Shown: piece after piece, positions 1 through 10,218 of the stretch | Position numbering within the stretch: position 1 is the stretch's first letter | Layout of the letters: each line of letters starts with the position of its first letter | Made by a program: the position numbers and the translations under genes | The notes under the pieces: generated by a model | Told to the model about the DNA's origin: nothing | Seen by the model: the letters and a program-made list of their open reading frames with translations, nothing else | Database searches by the model: none | Source of the DNA: Asterias rubens | Lineage: Eukaryota > Echinodermata > Asteroidea > Forcipulatida > Asteriidae | Length of the DNA: 64,000 nt | Assembly (NCBI RefSeq): GCF_902459465.1 | Contig: NC_047073.1 | Span: 496,001-560,000, forward strand | Direction of reading: 5' to 3'

Positions 1-40
1 AGTTTGTGCAAGGACCAATGATTAACTAGTGACTGCAATT

Positions 41-162
41 TTGCTCTGGTTAGGGGTACCTCTATTAGGAAATTGTCAATTTGTATTGGAACTTTGCACC
101 ACAGCAAAAGCACAGGACACCATAGCAAATGCTATGGGTGCCGTAGGTTAATTCAATGCCTG
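41..162. repeat. Dispersed repeat, copy 1 (CACCACAGCA hairpin family)
   Basis: This stretch resembles 2629-2744 and 13081-13213. The shared core is a TTTGTATTGGA-like stretch, then GCACCACAGCAA and a near-palindromic GGTGC partner ending in GGTTAATTC or GGTTATTTC. All three copies lie in introns or flanks of CARM1 and MED8. I see no coding capacity. It is probably a short non-autonomous element; the family is not identified. Confidence 0.6.
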
Positions 163-267
163 CATCTTCTGAACTCAGTGTCAGAAAGTAACTTTTTTAT
201 ACATTTACCTTAACAAACTGATATTCTAAAATATTCTGATAAATATTTCTGAAATGTTTTCATTTAG

Positions 268-3200
268 GCAAAATGTTCCCCACCATCGGTGAGCTTCACT
301 GTGCACCGTTCTCAGATGATGCGATCTACATGGAGCAGTTCACAAAAGCCAATTTCTGGTGAGTGATTTCTTTCTGTCCCATGTTTATGGTTTACCCTAA
401 TAAAAGTAGTGGCTTTTTATATAGTGCTCATATCCCTCAAGGCGCTCAAGGCACTTCAACATTCAGTATTTTCCTGCAAGGTATGTGGGACTACGTTTGA
501 ATTATGAAACCTACTCCTTCTACATAGCACCATGTAGTTTTTAAAATCATGTAATTTTATATGGAAAGTTCGATGCAATTTTGCCTCTGGCAACAAGATG
601 GATTTACCCTGAATACCAAATCTTTTTTTGCAGTTTCCTTCCACACATTTCAGACAGGTGCGCCAGAGTCCTGCCGAACCAAATAGATTAGAAGCGACTC
701 TAGGTCGACCCAAATCAGTTTTGGTTTCAGACAGGTGAACTTAACATAACATTTACATTGGCTCGCGTCATGACAAGATCGATGTCTGAAATCAAGGCGA
801 CCTAAAGTCGTTCAGAACGACTGCAACAGTTGATCTTTCAACTTCTAGCGCATCACATGTTGCTCCTAATTAAGAATTTGGTTTTTGGAATTTCTGGAGC
901 GCCTATGTGGAATGGGTGTTAAATTCTTTGCCAAGAAGATAAAATAAATCTGTCAATAATTGTTTCTTCCTCTCTCTCTCTCCCAGGTACCAGCAATCCT
1001 TCCATGGAGTGAATCTCACCAGTCTAAGGGAAGAGGCCCTCCAGGAATATCTAAGACAACCTATCGTTGTAAGTTATCAACACCAGGGAGGGGATTAACC
1101 CTCCTACTGTTTGAATGCTTAAAATCATCCACTGTGGTTTTGAATGATAGATAAACTATGCCAGTGTGATATAATTTGTTGAATGACAACATCTGGTCAA
1201 CACATTACAGAGTCAACCCTCCTACTGTCTGACCATTCAATACCATCTACTGTGGTTTTGAATGATTGATAAACTATGTCATACTGCAATATGATTATAT
1301 GTGGGAAACATATCTATACAGAACAGTACACAGTCAACCCTCCTTCTGTCTGACCATTCAATACCATCCACTGCCTTATTCCAAAATCAGTTGCCTGAAT
1401 TAATTCATAAATAATGTACTTTATTTCTTGTGAAAAGGACACCTTTGACATCAGAATATGTCTGGCTCGGTCCCAGAAGTACACAGTGGATTTCCTCAAG
1501 GCCCATGAGAGTGATCTACACAGAATAGAAATACCACTTCAGTTTATTGCTCATCAATCTGGCGCTGTGCATGGACTGGCTTTCTGGTTCGATGTCGCCT
1601 TCTGCGGAACAATGTAAGTACACATGAATTTGGTACACATTATAGAAATACCACTTCAGTTTATTGCTCATCAATCTGGCGCTGTGCATGGACTGGCTTT
1701 CTGGTTCGATGTCGCCTTGTGTGGAACAATGTTAGTACATACTTTGTCAGCCATTTATCTTGAAGGCACTGGACACCTTTGGTAATTGTCAAAGAAGTGT
1801 GTTCTCATGTGGCGTATCCCACTATATGCATAAAATATCAAATCCGTGAAAACTTGCCTCAATTGGTCATCGGACAGAATAATGAAAGAAAAACATCCAT
1901 GTTGCCTGAAGTCTTTATGTAACTCTGTATTGCCATGGTAATGTTGGTACACTATCATCCAAACAGATCCATTGTAATGCGCTTTGGAACAGCGTTGCTT
2001 TGCCTCATTCTTGAGCTTTTGATTTTACTTGTCTCTTTTTCTAATTTTCTTGGTTGTTTTTAGAATGTTTAAACATTGTTATGTATATTTTTATTGCTGC
2101 TTCATAAGTACATGTAGTTGTTATTCTTGTTCTGCGCTTTGATCTCCATGTCAAAGCACTTTGTAAATACGTATGCTCTGGTCGTCTTCAGGAGATGTGT
2201 ATTCATGTGTGTTAATAGTATTACTAATTACTATTATCAGTAATATTAGCAACCTCTTCCTACCACCTCCTACAATGGACTTGGCTGTAAATCAAACCCA
2301 AGTCCTCGGAACATTAAATATTAACATTTCTTTATTTGTTGTGATTGATTTTGTTATCAGGCAAACTGTGTGGCTGTCAACAGCACCCACAGAACCTCTC
2401 ACACATTGGTATCAGGTGAGTTACACTTACAAACTGTTTTTACTTTATAATAATAGTAATAATAATCTACACTAATTATCCTTAAGGGCCATTTTGGATT
2501 GTGGGCGCCGCCGCCATATTTTCACAACGTCAAGTGGTCCCCGCACTCTGCTGTAAAGATGTGTCCTGGGGTCATTTTCGGGGTACCTGTGGGTTGGGGG
2601 TTTGTGTTGTTTGTGACGTCACAGTCAAAGTGCATTTCTATAAGAAAAATGAAAATTTTGTATTTGATCTTTGCAAAGGGCACCACATCAAAAACACAGG
2701 GCACCACAGCAACTACTGTGGGTGCTGTGGGTTATTTCAAGGTTTAGGGTACAAACATGTATACAACTATTTGGTGAAGTGTTGGTTTAAAAAGGTTTAA
2801 ATAATATGATTGTACCCTAAAGCTTTTATTGTGTTTGGTACTTTGGAAATTCCTTGAATTTTGAAGTTTACTATCTTTTTTCATATTATTATCCACACCA
2901 TGCAAAGCTTCAAACATAATAACTGATGACATTGTACCTGTGTACTTCATTGTTATAGTTTGCTTTTATAAACATAATCAGGGTATTTTATGCAGGTATT
3001 TTATTGTCCCCTTATAGAAAAAATACATGTTTAATGTTAATATTGAACAAAACTCATGTAATTGTGTGTTTATGTTGCAGGTACGATGTCTACTAAGGGC
3101 CCCAATCTATGTCAAGCAAGGACAGAGTCTGTCTGGAAAAGTAGTACTCATCGCTAATAAAAGGTAAGGTTACCAATGAAAGCTTACCTGGTATTCATTG

Positions 3201-4827
3201 CCATTAATAGGTAATTGAGGTTTGTGGAAGCACCATGGTTGACAACTCATGGGTTCTTTTCATAACCAACACTACTTTCAAGGGTGGCATGGTTGACGTG
3301 TGCGTAAAGCAATCGCCTCTCACCAAGGTGACCCCGGTTCGAGTCTCGGCCAGGGCCATATGTGAGTTGAGTTGTGCGTTGGTTCTCTGCTGTGCCACGA
3401 TGGTTTTCCAGACCATCCGGTTTTCCTCCCTTGGGAAAAATCAAACACTTTCGATCTTGGCTGTGCTCTGTGGTCATAATGGGTGGATGTGGCTGGCGTG
3501 CCTGCTTTCTGAACACGTTTAGCCGCATCCTTCGCTGCAATTCAGCTCTTAGCTGTGAGTAAGGATGATTAGCACCCCCCAAATTGTTATTAGTATTATT
3601 ATTATTGAAAGAGATTTACACATTGTGCTATCGCAAACATCACCTAAATACATTCCCACCACAGCCTGTGTCATCATGTTGATTCTTGCTTTACAAGTCT
3701 TTCCTCATCTTAAAGTCTGGTCAGGTAAAAAAAAAAAGATACCCCAAATTTGAGTAATCCTTCAGTTAGTTACATCAAATGGTTTCTTTCTCTGTCGCAG
3801 ACAAAGTTATGATATTGACATCGAGTTGCAGTCCGACAGCAGCGGTGCCCGTTCCAACAACCGACTGGACCTGAAGAATCCGTTCTTTCATTACACGGGT
3901 CAGCAGCCGCAGCCCCCAACTGGTAGCCATGAGACATCTCCCAGTGAGAAGTATTGGGAAGGAATCCCTCAGCCTACTGCCGTTAATGGTCTTCAAGATA
4001 CTAACAGCATGCAGGGGGTGTCATCTGTACAACCAAACATGTCGCAAAGTTTTAATCTTATACCATTGGGTAAGTCTAACAATTCCATGTCGCAAAGTTT
4101 TAATCTTATACCATTGGATAAGTCAAGCAATTCCATGTCGCAAAGTTTTTATTTTATGCAATTTGGACAGTCTAGCAATTCCATGTGCGCTGATTTTGAA
4201 TCATTGCAGCACACAACTTTAAACCTGGTATAGTTACATGTAAATTAACAACATGGCATCCATCTTGGCAGCTCAGATATATTTTTGAACTGTACTTGGT
4301 TTTCCAAGATTCATTGCAGTGTATTTTAAAGATGGCGCTTGTTCATATGGCCTTTTGATCAGTCTCATCTGTTATAACAACAGCGTTCCCGCAAACCTTT
4401 CTTTATCGTATTTCCACCATGCCAAGTTTCAAATCCTACTTAACAGCGTTCCCCTAAGAGACACCACACCTCGGTAGGTATTGCAACGAAGCACACACAA
4501 GAAATAAAACACACATAGTAAACTGATAACAAAACATGTTGTTATTGTTGTTACCCTACAGCCAATGCAGAACCAATCAGCCATACAGGCATCCTACCAG
4601 GAGGCACGACCCAACGTCAGCAAACCATTCAGATCCCTTCATCTGTAGGTGCCCTAATGAGTAACGGTACGCTCCCCTATATGCAGAACGGACACAATAC
4701 CTTTGCAACCACAAACGCCTTCCCTATGGTGGCCCCCGCTCAGTTCTCTATCGTCGGAGCGACTGATCAGCTAAGCCTCCAGCCAGGCACTGTTATTCTT
4801 CAGGGTCAGCCAGGTGTCCAAGGGTAA
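268..4827 (+). CDS. CARM1: CARM1 (PRMT4) histone-arginine methyltransferase, 3' seven exons (5' end outside window)
   Basis: Seven exons join in one frame: 268-358, 987-1068, 1438-1613, 2361-2415, 3081-3163, 3801-4069 and 4562-4827 (TAA). All have GT/AG borders, and every phase checks by counting. The first exon reads [16 protein letters not shown], followed by [13 protein letters not shown], which is the CARM1 beta-barrel and dimerisation region. Exon 4 carries [12 protein letters not shown] with the THW loop that helps bind the substrate arginine. Exon 6 has [11 protein letters not shown] and the start of the C-terminal tail. The last exon ([14 protein letters not shown] onward, rich in Q, S and T) corresponds to the coactivator tail. 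Known family role: asymmetric dimethylation of histone H3R17 and of splicing and transcription factors in the nucleus. The SAM-binding Rossmann domain lies upstream of the window. Two exons (ending 1613 and 4069) have junction copies in their downstream introns, so extra splice forms are possible. Identity is near certain; which donor is used is inferred. Confidence 0.95.
1635..1751 (+). repeat. 117-bp tandem copy of CARM1 exon end plus splice donor
   Basis: Bases from about 1642 to 1734 repeat 1525-1617 almost exactly, offset by 117 bp. The copy includes the last ~88 bp of the exon that ends at 1613, and a donor-like GTTAGT in place of GTAAGT. The offset is a multiple of three. No acceptor precedes the copy, so it could act only as an alternative 3' end if the intervening 30 bases were retained. 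Confidence 0.85.
1765..1905 (+). mobile_element. Partial copy of the AAAGGCACTGGACAC MITE family
   Basis: The stretch begins GGCACTGGACACCTTTGGTAATTGTCAAAG. It continues with the family interior (TGCATAAAATATCAAA, then CAATTGGTCATCGGACAG, then AATGAAAGAAAAACA). The 3' end is lost. It sits in the CARM1 intron between the exons at 1438-1613 and 2361-2415. The best full copy for comparison is 25187-25449. Confidence 0.65.
2629..2744. repeat. Dispersed repeat, copy 2 (CACCACAGCA hairpin family)
   Basis: Same core as 41-162 and 13081-13213: CACAGGGCACCACAGCAAC followed by a GTGGGTGCTGTGGGTTATTTC partner. It lies in a CARM1 intron. The intron on either side (2416-3080) shows no other feature I can support. 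Confidence 0.6.
3283..3606 (+). mobile_element. tRNA-derived SINE-like element
   Basis: The head looks like a decayed tRNA gene with a B-box-like GGTTCGAGTCT near 3338, preceded by a TGGTTGACGTG A-box region. About 220 bases of body follow, and the element ends in a TTATTAGTATTATTATTATT tail, typical of SINEs mobilised by a LINE. It is intronic in CARM1. No functional tRNA fold is expected because the acceptor stem is not closed. Confidence 0.55.
4039..4233 (+). repeat. 48-bp in-frame tandem copies of CARM1 exon end ([10 protein letters not shown])
   Basis: The exon ends [10 protein letters not shown] at 4069. A 48-bp unit starting at ATG 4039 recurs at 4087 and 4135, and a decayed fourth copy starts at 4183. 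The unit is 16 codons, so reading through the donor stays open to a stop at 4231-4233. The donor GTAAGT of the first unit is GATAAG in the second and GACAGT in the third, so only the first is a functional donor by sequence. Retention of this intron would replace the conserved tail ([11 protein letters not shown] onward) with the repeat and a short end HTTLNLV. Confidence 0.8.
4378..4483. mobile_element. Fragment of the 20.4-kb type fold-back element
   Basis: CGCAAACCTTTCTTTATCG followed by TATTTCCACCATGCCAAG matches 20672-20722, where the same words follow the right arm of a large inverted repeat. Here it is bounded by two copies of ACAGCGTTCCC. It lies in the last CARM1 intron. Confidence 0.5.
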
Positions 4828-4984
4828 AAAGGATGTCAGGTAGTCAAGTAAGATTCTTTAGACATTACTATTCCATCGATTCATTAATCTTGACATGTAA
4901 TTTAATCAGACCACATATATCCCATAATAGAGATTTGGTCGTCTTCTCCTCTTCTTTTTTAGCTAATAAACTGTATAAATGAGT

Positions 4985-5441
4985 TCACTGTGGTGATGCG
5001 TAAAGCCGTCCTCAGGTCGACCTACGATTTGTTTGCACCCGCATCAAACCATCGGCAATGTGCAGTCAATGCTCAGGTCACAATAACTGAAAAATTGTGC
5101 GCCTGCCATTGGGTCCCGACCCAAATGTGAATTTGCTTTACTCTTAGGACTGTTAATTTTACGAGCGACGATTGTGTCAGATTGTCTTAAAATCATCGCA
5201 GTTACGCTCAGGTCGTAAATAATCTCCGACTAAAAAGTTCCCGATGGTCTTAGCTCAGGCGCAGTGTGATCCTGAAAAGTCAGTCGCCGACTGTTTTTTG
5301 TTGATGCAAGGTCGATCAGAGGCCGGCTTAAAATTCACCGTGAAGATGCGTAAATTACATTGTGGTGATGCGTAAAGTTCACCATGGTGATGCATAAAGT
5401 TGACTGTGGTGATGCGTAAACTTCACCGTGGTGATGCGTAA
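4985..5441 (+). repeat. Scattered GTGGTGATGCGTAAA repeats in the CARM1 3' UTR region
   Basis: GTGGTGATGCGTAAA occurs near 4990 and then as a cluster from 5338 to 5441, about every 27 bases. Variants include GTGAAGATGCGTAAA and ATGGTGATGCATAAA. Between them lies GGTCGACC-rich sequence. No protein function is evident. Confidence 0.6.
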
Positions 5442-6658
5442 TTTGTGTGTCACCTGCTGTTTTTGTGCGGTGTATTTTTTACAATTTTTTTACATGAGCC
5501 ATATTCGTGCTGTGGCCATTTTGTTAAATTTCATGTAGGCTGTAAAGAAATACGAATGCTACATGTAGGACTTCTTCCAAACCATTGTATTATGTTTGAG
5601 CCGAGGCTCAACACTCCGTATGGTATTGAATACTGTGCAAAATGTTCACTGCTTCAAAATTGATGACAGAGCCCACGTTTGCTTAGTCCAAGCTGGGAGT
5701 GGGGCCTAAGCTGGGAGCGGACTCAAGTTGGGAGTAGTGCCTTGTACCTTTTTATAGTGTTTCTAGCATCAAACGAAGCCAGAGACAACAAGCCAAGGTT
5801 TGGGAATAGGCCCCTAGTGTTCATTTTTAAGGTCACCTTGGATATAGTCTGGTACCTTTTTATGCCGAGCTGTTGGTTGATTGTACGTTGGACTGGCAAA
5901 CAAGGAACCCAGCAAAACTGATTGCTGTGAGATACTCATCAGAGCAGGGAAGTTTTCAAGATCAATAAATTCACTACCATTTTGCAAATAAAAATCTTTT
6001 TACAACAAGTTGATCCTTTGTACCATGTTATGTTTACTTTCCGAGGAGGGTCTATCCTGTTTACAACACTCAGTGTGAATGTCTACACAAAGGAGCACAT
6101 TTTCTAAAATTTATTTATTTGTGTTTTCTTAAAGTGATTGGTAAGAAATAAAAATAATGACTACAATGGGATTGTAATGAATTTACTCTTCAAAACATCA
6201 TTGAATACTTCGTAAAAGACTGTTATTGTCAGCTTTGTCACAAAATAAATTTCCTGTAAAAATTATGAAAATGTGGCATTTGTTGTAAACAGCAAATGTA
6301 CCTTTTTTGCACCCCGATATCTTTACTCTTATTGTGTTGTTAAGCTGAATTAAGACAGGAATCATTGTGCTTGCTCTTGTATACGGAGCAATTGAATATA
6401 CTGTTTTCTCTCAATAATCAAATGTACATACCAGATTGTTACTTGTACCATGTTTTGGCCGTTTCCATCATTTTTAGTATAAATGAAGATCAGGGTTCTG
6501 TTTCATGGCTCTGCTTATGCTAAGCATTTATCAAGGCTTAGGTCAGTAGAAAAGAATGTGCTTAAATTAAGCATATTTGAGTAAGAAAAGTTTGCTTGTG
6601 TGTGTGCACACTTTAACGTTACTAAGCATTCTTCTCTTTCAACAGCTTGTGCAGAAAT

Positions 6659-6952
6659 TTGGTACTAAGCTGAGAGAATGGTGACTGTAAAGTGCTTAAT
6701 TTGGTACTAAGCTGAGAGAATGGTGACTGTAAAGTGCTTAATTTGGTACTAAGCTGAGAGAATGGTGACTGTAAAGTGCTTAATTTGGTACTAAGCTGAG
6801 AGAATGGTGACTGTAAAGTGCTTAATTTGGTACTAAGCTGAGAGAATGGTGACTGTAAAGTGCTTAATTTGGTACTAAGCTGAGAGAATGGTGACTGTAA
6901 AGTGCTTAATTTGGTACTAAGCTGAGAGAATGGTGACTGTAAAGTGCTTAAT
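6659..6952. repeat. 42-bp minisatellite, seven near-identical copies
   Basis: The unit begins TTGGTACTAAGCTGAGAGAA and ends GTGCTTAAT. Starts fall at 6659, 6701, 6743, 6785, 6827, 6869 and 6911. The unit is 14 codons long, so the minus strand is open as a repeat peptide (6622-7053). That is expected from any stop-free unit of 3n bases. I do not call it a gene. Confidence 0.9.
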
Positions 6953-7839
6953 TTCACGGTAAGCCGAGCCATGCAATTAGGCCCTCGTAGTTGTAGATTG
7001 TTGAATATTAAATAATGGTAATAGAATCTTTCCCAGTCGTTCGTGGTGTACAAGTATTTACCTTTAGTTGTTTAAAAAGAAAACTAGCAAGTTGAGACTG
7101 TACTCAACTGGAGCTAGAGATTTTCATCAGCCATTTTTGTAGGCTGCCCTCAAATGCTTGGGGATGTTATATTGTTCTTTTATTTGTGCAAGCCCATGAG
7201 TGATGTTTGCCTGTAAACTTGAAAAATAAAGCATATCATAAGACACAATAGGCAAAGAGATCCTGCAAGGCAAGTTCCTTTCTATATCAATGTGCTATGT
7301 AGGGTTGTAATATGGGAATATTGTATTCAGATTTTTTCTTGTATTCGTTCAAACATTGTTATTAAAATAGATCAGATTTTACTTACATTTCAACTTTTCT
7401 TTTTTGTATTTTTTCTAAAAACTGGAATGTCAAACATAAAAATTTGTAGCCTTTTACAAAGCCAGTTTGTTATAGTCCAACATGACATCAGTGAAGTAAC
7501 AAATTCAGAAATGCTGGCTCCAAGTTGGCCATCAAAGTTACCTCATGTGACAAGGCCCTCTAGATTGGTCCATTTAGCCCCTACCAAGTCTAGTAACACT
7601 GCTCAACTGCAATGGACATGTGCATCTCTGCCCTTTAACCTTCAGCAATAACTGCACCACGCTACTTACCTACCCTTGTGCCAGCCGACAGCGCGTGTCA
7701 ATCGTGTAATGTCGCTTCCCAGGTTGTATCGTTAACTTGGGTGTGATCCCTGGCTATATGGCAGTAACAGGTTGAATGGCTTTTCTAACTGGCACCCACC
7801 GACAAAATATTGATAAAATAGGGAGACCACCCTCACAGA

Positions 7840-7920
7840 GCTAGATATCTCAGTTGGTGCAAGTTAAATCGGAAGTTGCAGGTTCAAGTACAGCTCTTGT
7901 CAATTTTTATTTGTTAAACC
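7840..7920 (+). mobile_element. Decayed tRNA-derived SINE head
   Basis: GAGCTAGATATCTCAGTTGG followed by GCAGGTTCAAGTACAGCTC resembles the A and B boxes of the better copy at 45793-45880 (CTAGATAAATCAGTTGG and GGTTCGAATCCC). The body is not preserved. Confidence 0.45.
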
Positions 7921-8037
7921 TCAAATGAGAATAATTTAACCCAGTCAGTTTCTCCTGTAGTTTATTACTAGGGATTCTACTATTTTTTACTTTTGTGCCC
8001 AATTGTTTGTTGACGAGTCCAGTTTGACATATATCTA

Positions 8038-8119
8038 AATTGTGATTGGTTAGTTTGATGCTTGTCCCAATTGTGATTGGTTAGTTTGACGCTTGTCTCA
8101 ATTGTGATTGGTTAGTTTT
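8038..8119. repeat. 31-bp triple repeat with CCAAT-box cores
   Basis: AATTGTGATTGGTTAGTTT occurs three times at a 31-base spacing. Each copy holds ATTGG, the reverse of CCAAT. It lies midway between two convergent genes, so a promoter role is doubtful. Confidence 0.6.
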
Positions 8120-9984
8120 AAAGGGGTGGAACTTAATGGATCGATCTACAGAGCAAGAAAATCCAGACTCTATGCTTGATTAATAATAAGAGAACAATAA
8201 AAATATCAGGCCTTTTAATTCCATAATCTTTAAGTTAAAATGTTGCACTAAATGTGTGCCATAATTGTTAATTGATTTTCCGCATCATGTGAAGATGTCG
8301 CTTGCTGTCTTGTCATATCACGCCTGTTTGACACCTTTTAGATCTATTATTTAAATGAATAAATTATGGACCTACTCTGTTTAAGTTTCCCTACAGACCA
8401 TGTTTACTGGATGAATATTTGTCATGGAGCAGAGTACTGTTTTCTTGTACATTATTAAGTCCACTCAACTGAAAATAAAATTTATGTTTTAATAGATGTT
8501 AATTTTAAATTTCAATGGGAGTTAAACAATTATTCATTTTGGTTTTACCCATACACCGATGTTTGTTAGCACTGTATACCCAGTACTTTAAACTTAGTCT
8601 GGGATTTTTTTCACAGAACTTTGGGGAAAGTACTTAGTATGCAGTTGGTTGCAGAGTAGCTCCTTATCAATTTGGTTTTGCGCAACTCTGGCGCGTCTGT
8701 CTGAAACAGGTGTTTGTGCGCTTCATACTTGGCAGTACATGCTGCATTCTCTTCATAGATTGAGATGGGTTAAGGAATGAAATAAATGGCTTAGTGACAG
8801 GGATAATAACATTCATGCAACAGGAGTGCCAATAAGAATGGATTCTGGCACAGCAAAATCATTATTATTATTGTATTTATTAAATCAAAAGGTAACAGGG
8901 ACATGTCTGTACTGGGGTATACCTGGAAGTCTCATATTTGTAAATGTAAAAGGAACAAGGTGGTTTTGGGGGTTTTCTGTTTAAACATTTGTTTTTGCAA
9001 AGCAAACCTTTTTAGGTTTGTTCAGTACAGTTACTCGTAATATTTGGCTGAAATTTGTTTTGGATATTAATAAACTATGATACAGGGCGATGACAACTTT
9101 CCAGAATTAAATTTACGTTTGTATTTTAGGGAAACTGAAGTTGGTTTAAGAGTTAGAGTTTTGAGATAAGGTTGCGGGGGAAAAACAGCCATTGATGTCC
9201 AGAAATACACTTTGTGGTATTTTATTTGTTATTCAGGCTGGTAAAATATTTGATTGCAAAAACGAACATTTGATACACATTTCAGTATGATTTTATTCAC
9301 CAGAATGAAACTCCGAGATGACAGTAGTAAGTTAACTATGGATTGAAATGAATTAGCAAGGAAGGTGCAACCAGGAATCAAATAAATGTAACGCTTGAAA
9401 TATTTGTCTCCATCAAGAAATCGATTTATTCTTTAGTTTGACGTGTATGAAGCCCTTCATTATCCCTATTCACACTACAGAACTTTAACCCCAGCAAACT
9501 CCTTGGTAATTTTGTTCACACCTTGTGTTTCGTGACCTGCTGCAAATCACTTTTCATTAACATCCCCCCAAAACAACTGTTATATAGTCAGTTTGTATGT
9601 TTTGTACTCTACTATGCACAGGTCTAACTGATGTGACTTAACCTACGCCAGGAGTGTAATAACTCATAACAGTTAAATTCTTATCTTGTTCCACCATTTT
9701 CCTTCCTGTCACTCCTGTGTTTTCATTTGTACCCTTAACCAAATTCCCTCTGTAGACTTTCTTGTTTTAAGTTCACATATTTTTCTGGTATTCCCTGCCT
9801 TCATGTCTCTTTCTTGTCATGGGCCAAATAAATAAGACATTTAGAAACTAGCTGTAGCAAACTACTGACCAACCAAAAGGAATTGTGGTATAAATGCAAA
9901 AACAAATAGGCCCTTAAGACTCTGCTAGGCTCAAAACCAACATCATGCCATAAAGTATTTTTCGGAAAGATAAAAAATAACAAA

Positions 9985-10160
9985 ACCAAAGCCTGGTTCA
10001 TACTTCCTGCGAATGCGATACAAATTTCGACGTCACAAATTTGCAACAAATAATTGGCTTCAGTTGGCTTGACATGCTTAACCCCTGTGAAACATTCAGT
10101 GCGAAAACAGCCCTGTGATGTCAAACTTCATTTCGCATTCGCAGTAACTTTGAACCGGTC
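9985..10160. mobile_element. MITE with AAGCCTGGTTCATACTTCC ends, in the MED8 3' UTR region
   Basis: Left end AAGCCTGGTTCATACTTCC then TGCGAATGCGA; right end CGCATTCGCAG, then TTGAACCGGTCTT, an imperfect inverted match. A second copy at 49926-50067 has better-preserved ends. This copy lies 60 bases past the MED8 stop codon. Confidence 0.65.
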
Positions 10161-10218
10161 TTAATGACTGCAGGATTATCTACAGTAAACTAAAACATTA
10201 AGAGATGCTTGATGAACT

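Larger units (their letters stand above)
4828..10218. other. CARM1 3' UTR and convergent CARM1/MED8 intergenic stretch
   Basis: No coding exon is supported here. CARM1 transcripts run in from the left, and AATAAA-type signals occur near 4966, 5965 and 5987. MED8 transcripts run in from the right, with their stop at 10219. The stretch holds short GTGATGCGTAAA repeats (4985-5441), a 42-bp minisatellite (6659-6952), a tRNA-like SINE head (about 7840-7920), a 31-bp triple repeat with ATTGG boxes (8038-8119), and a MITE (9985-10160). ORFs at 5445, 7292 and 9801 have no recognisable family and look fortuitous. Confidence 0.7.

Noticed and set aside
6622-7053. 143-codon open frame on the minus strand with a KLSTLQSPFSQL repeat
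   Set aside because: It is made by a 42-bp minisatellite without stops; no start context, splice sites or family support.
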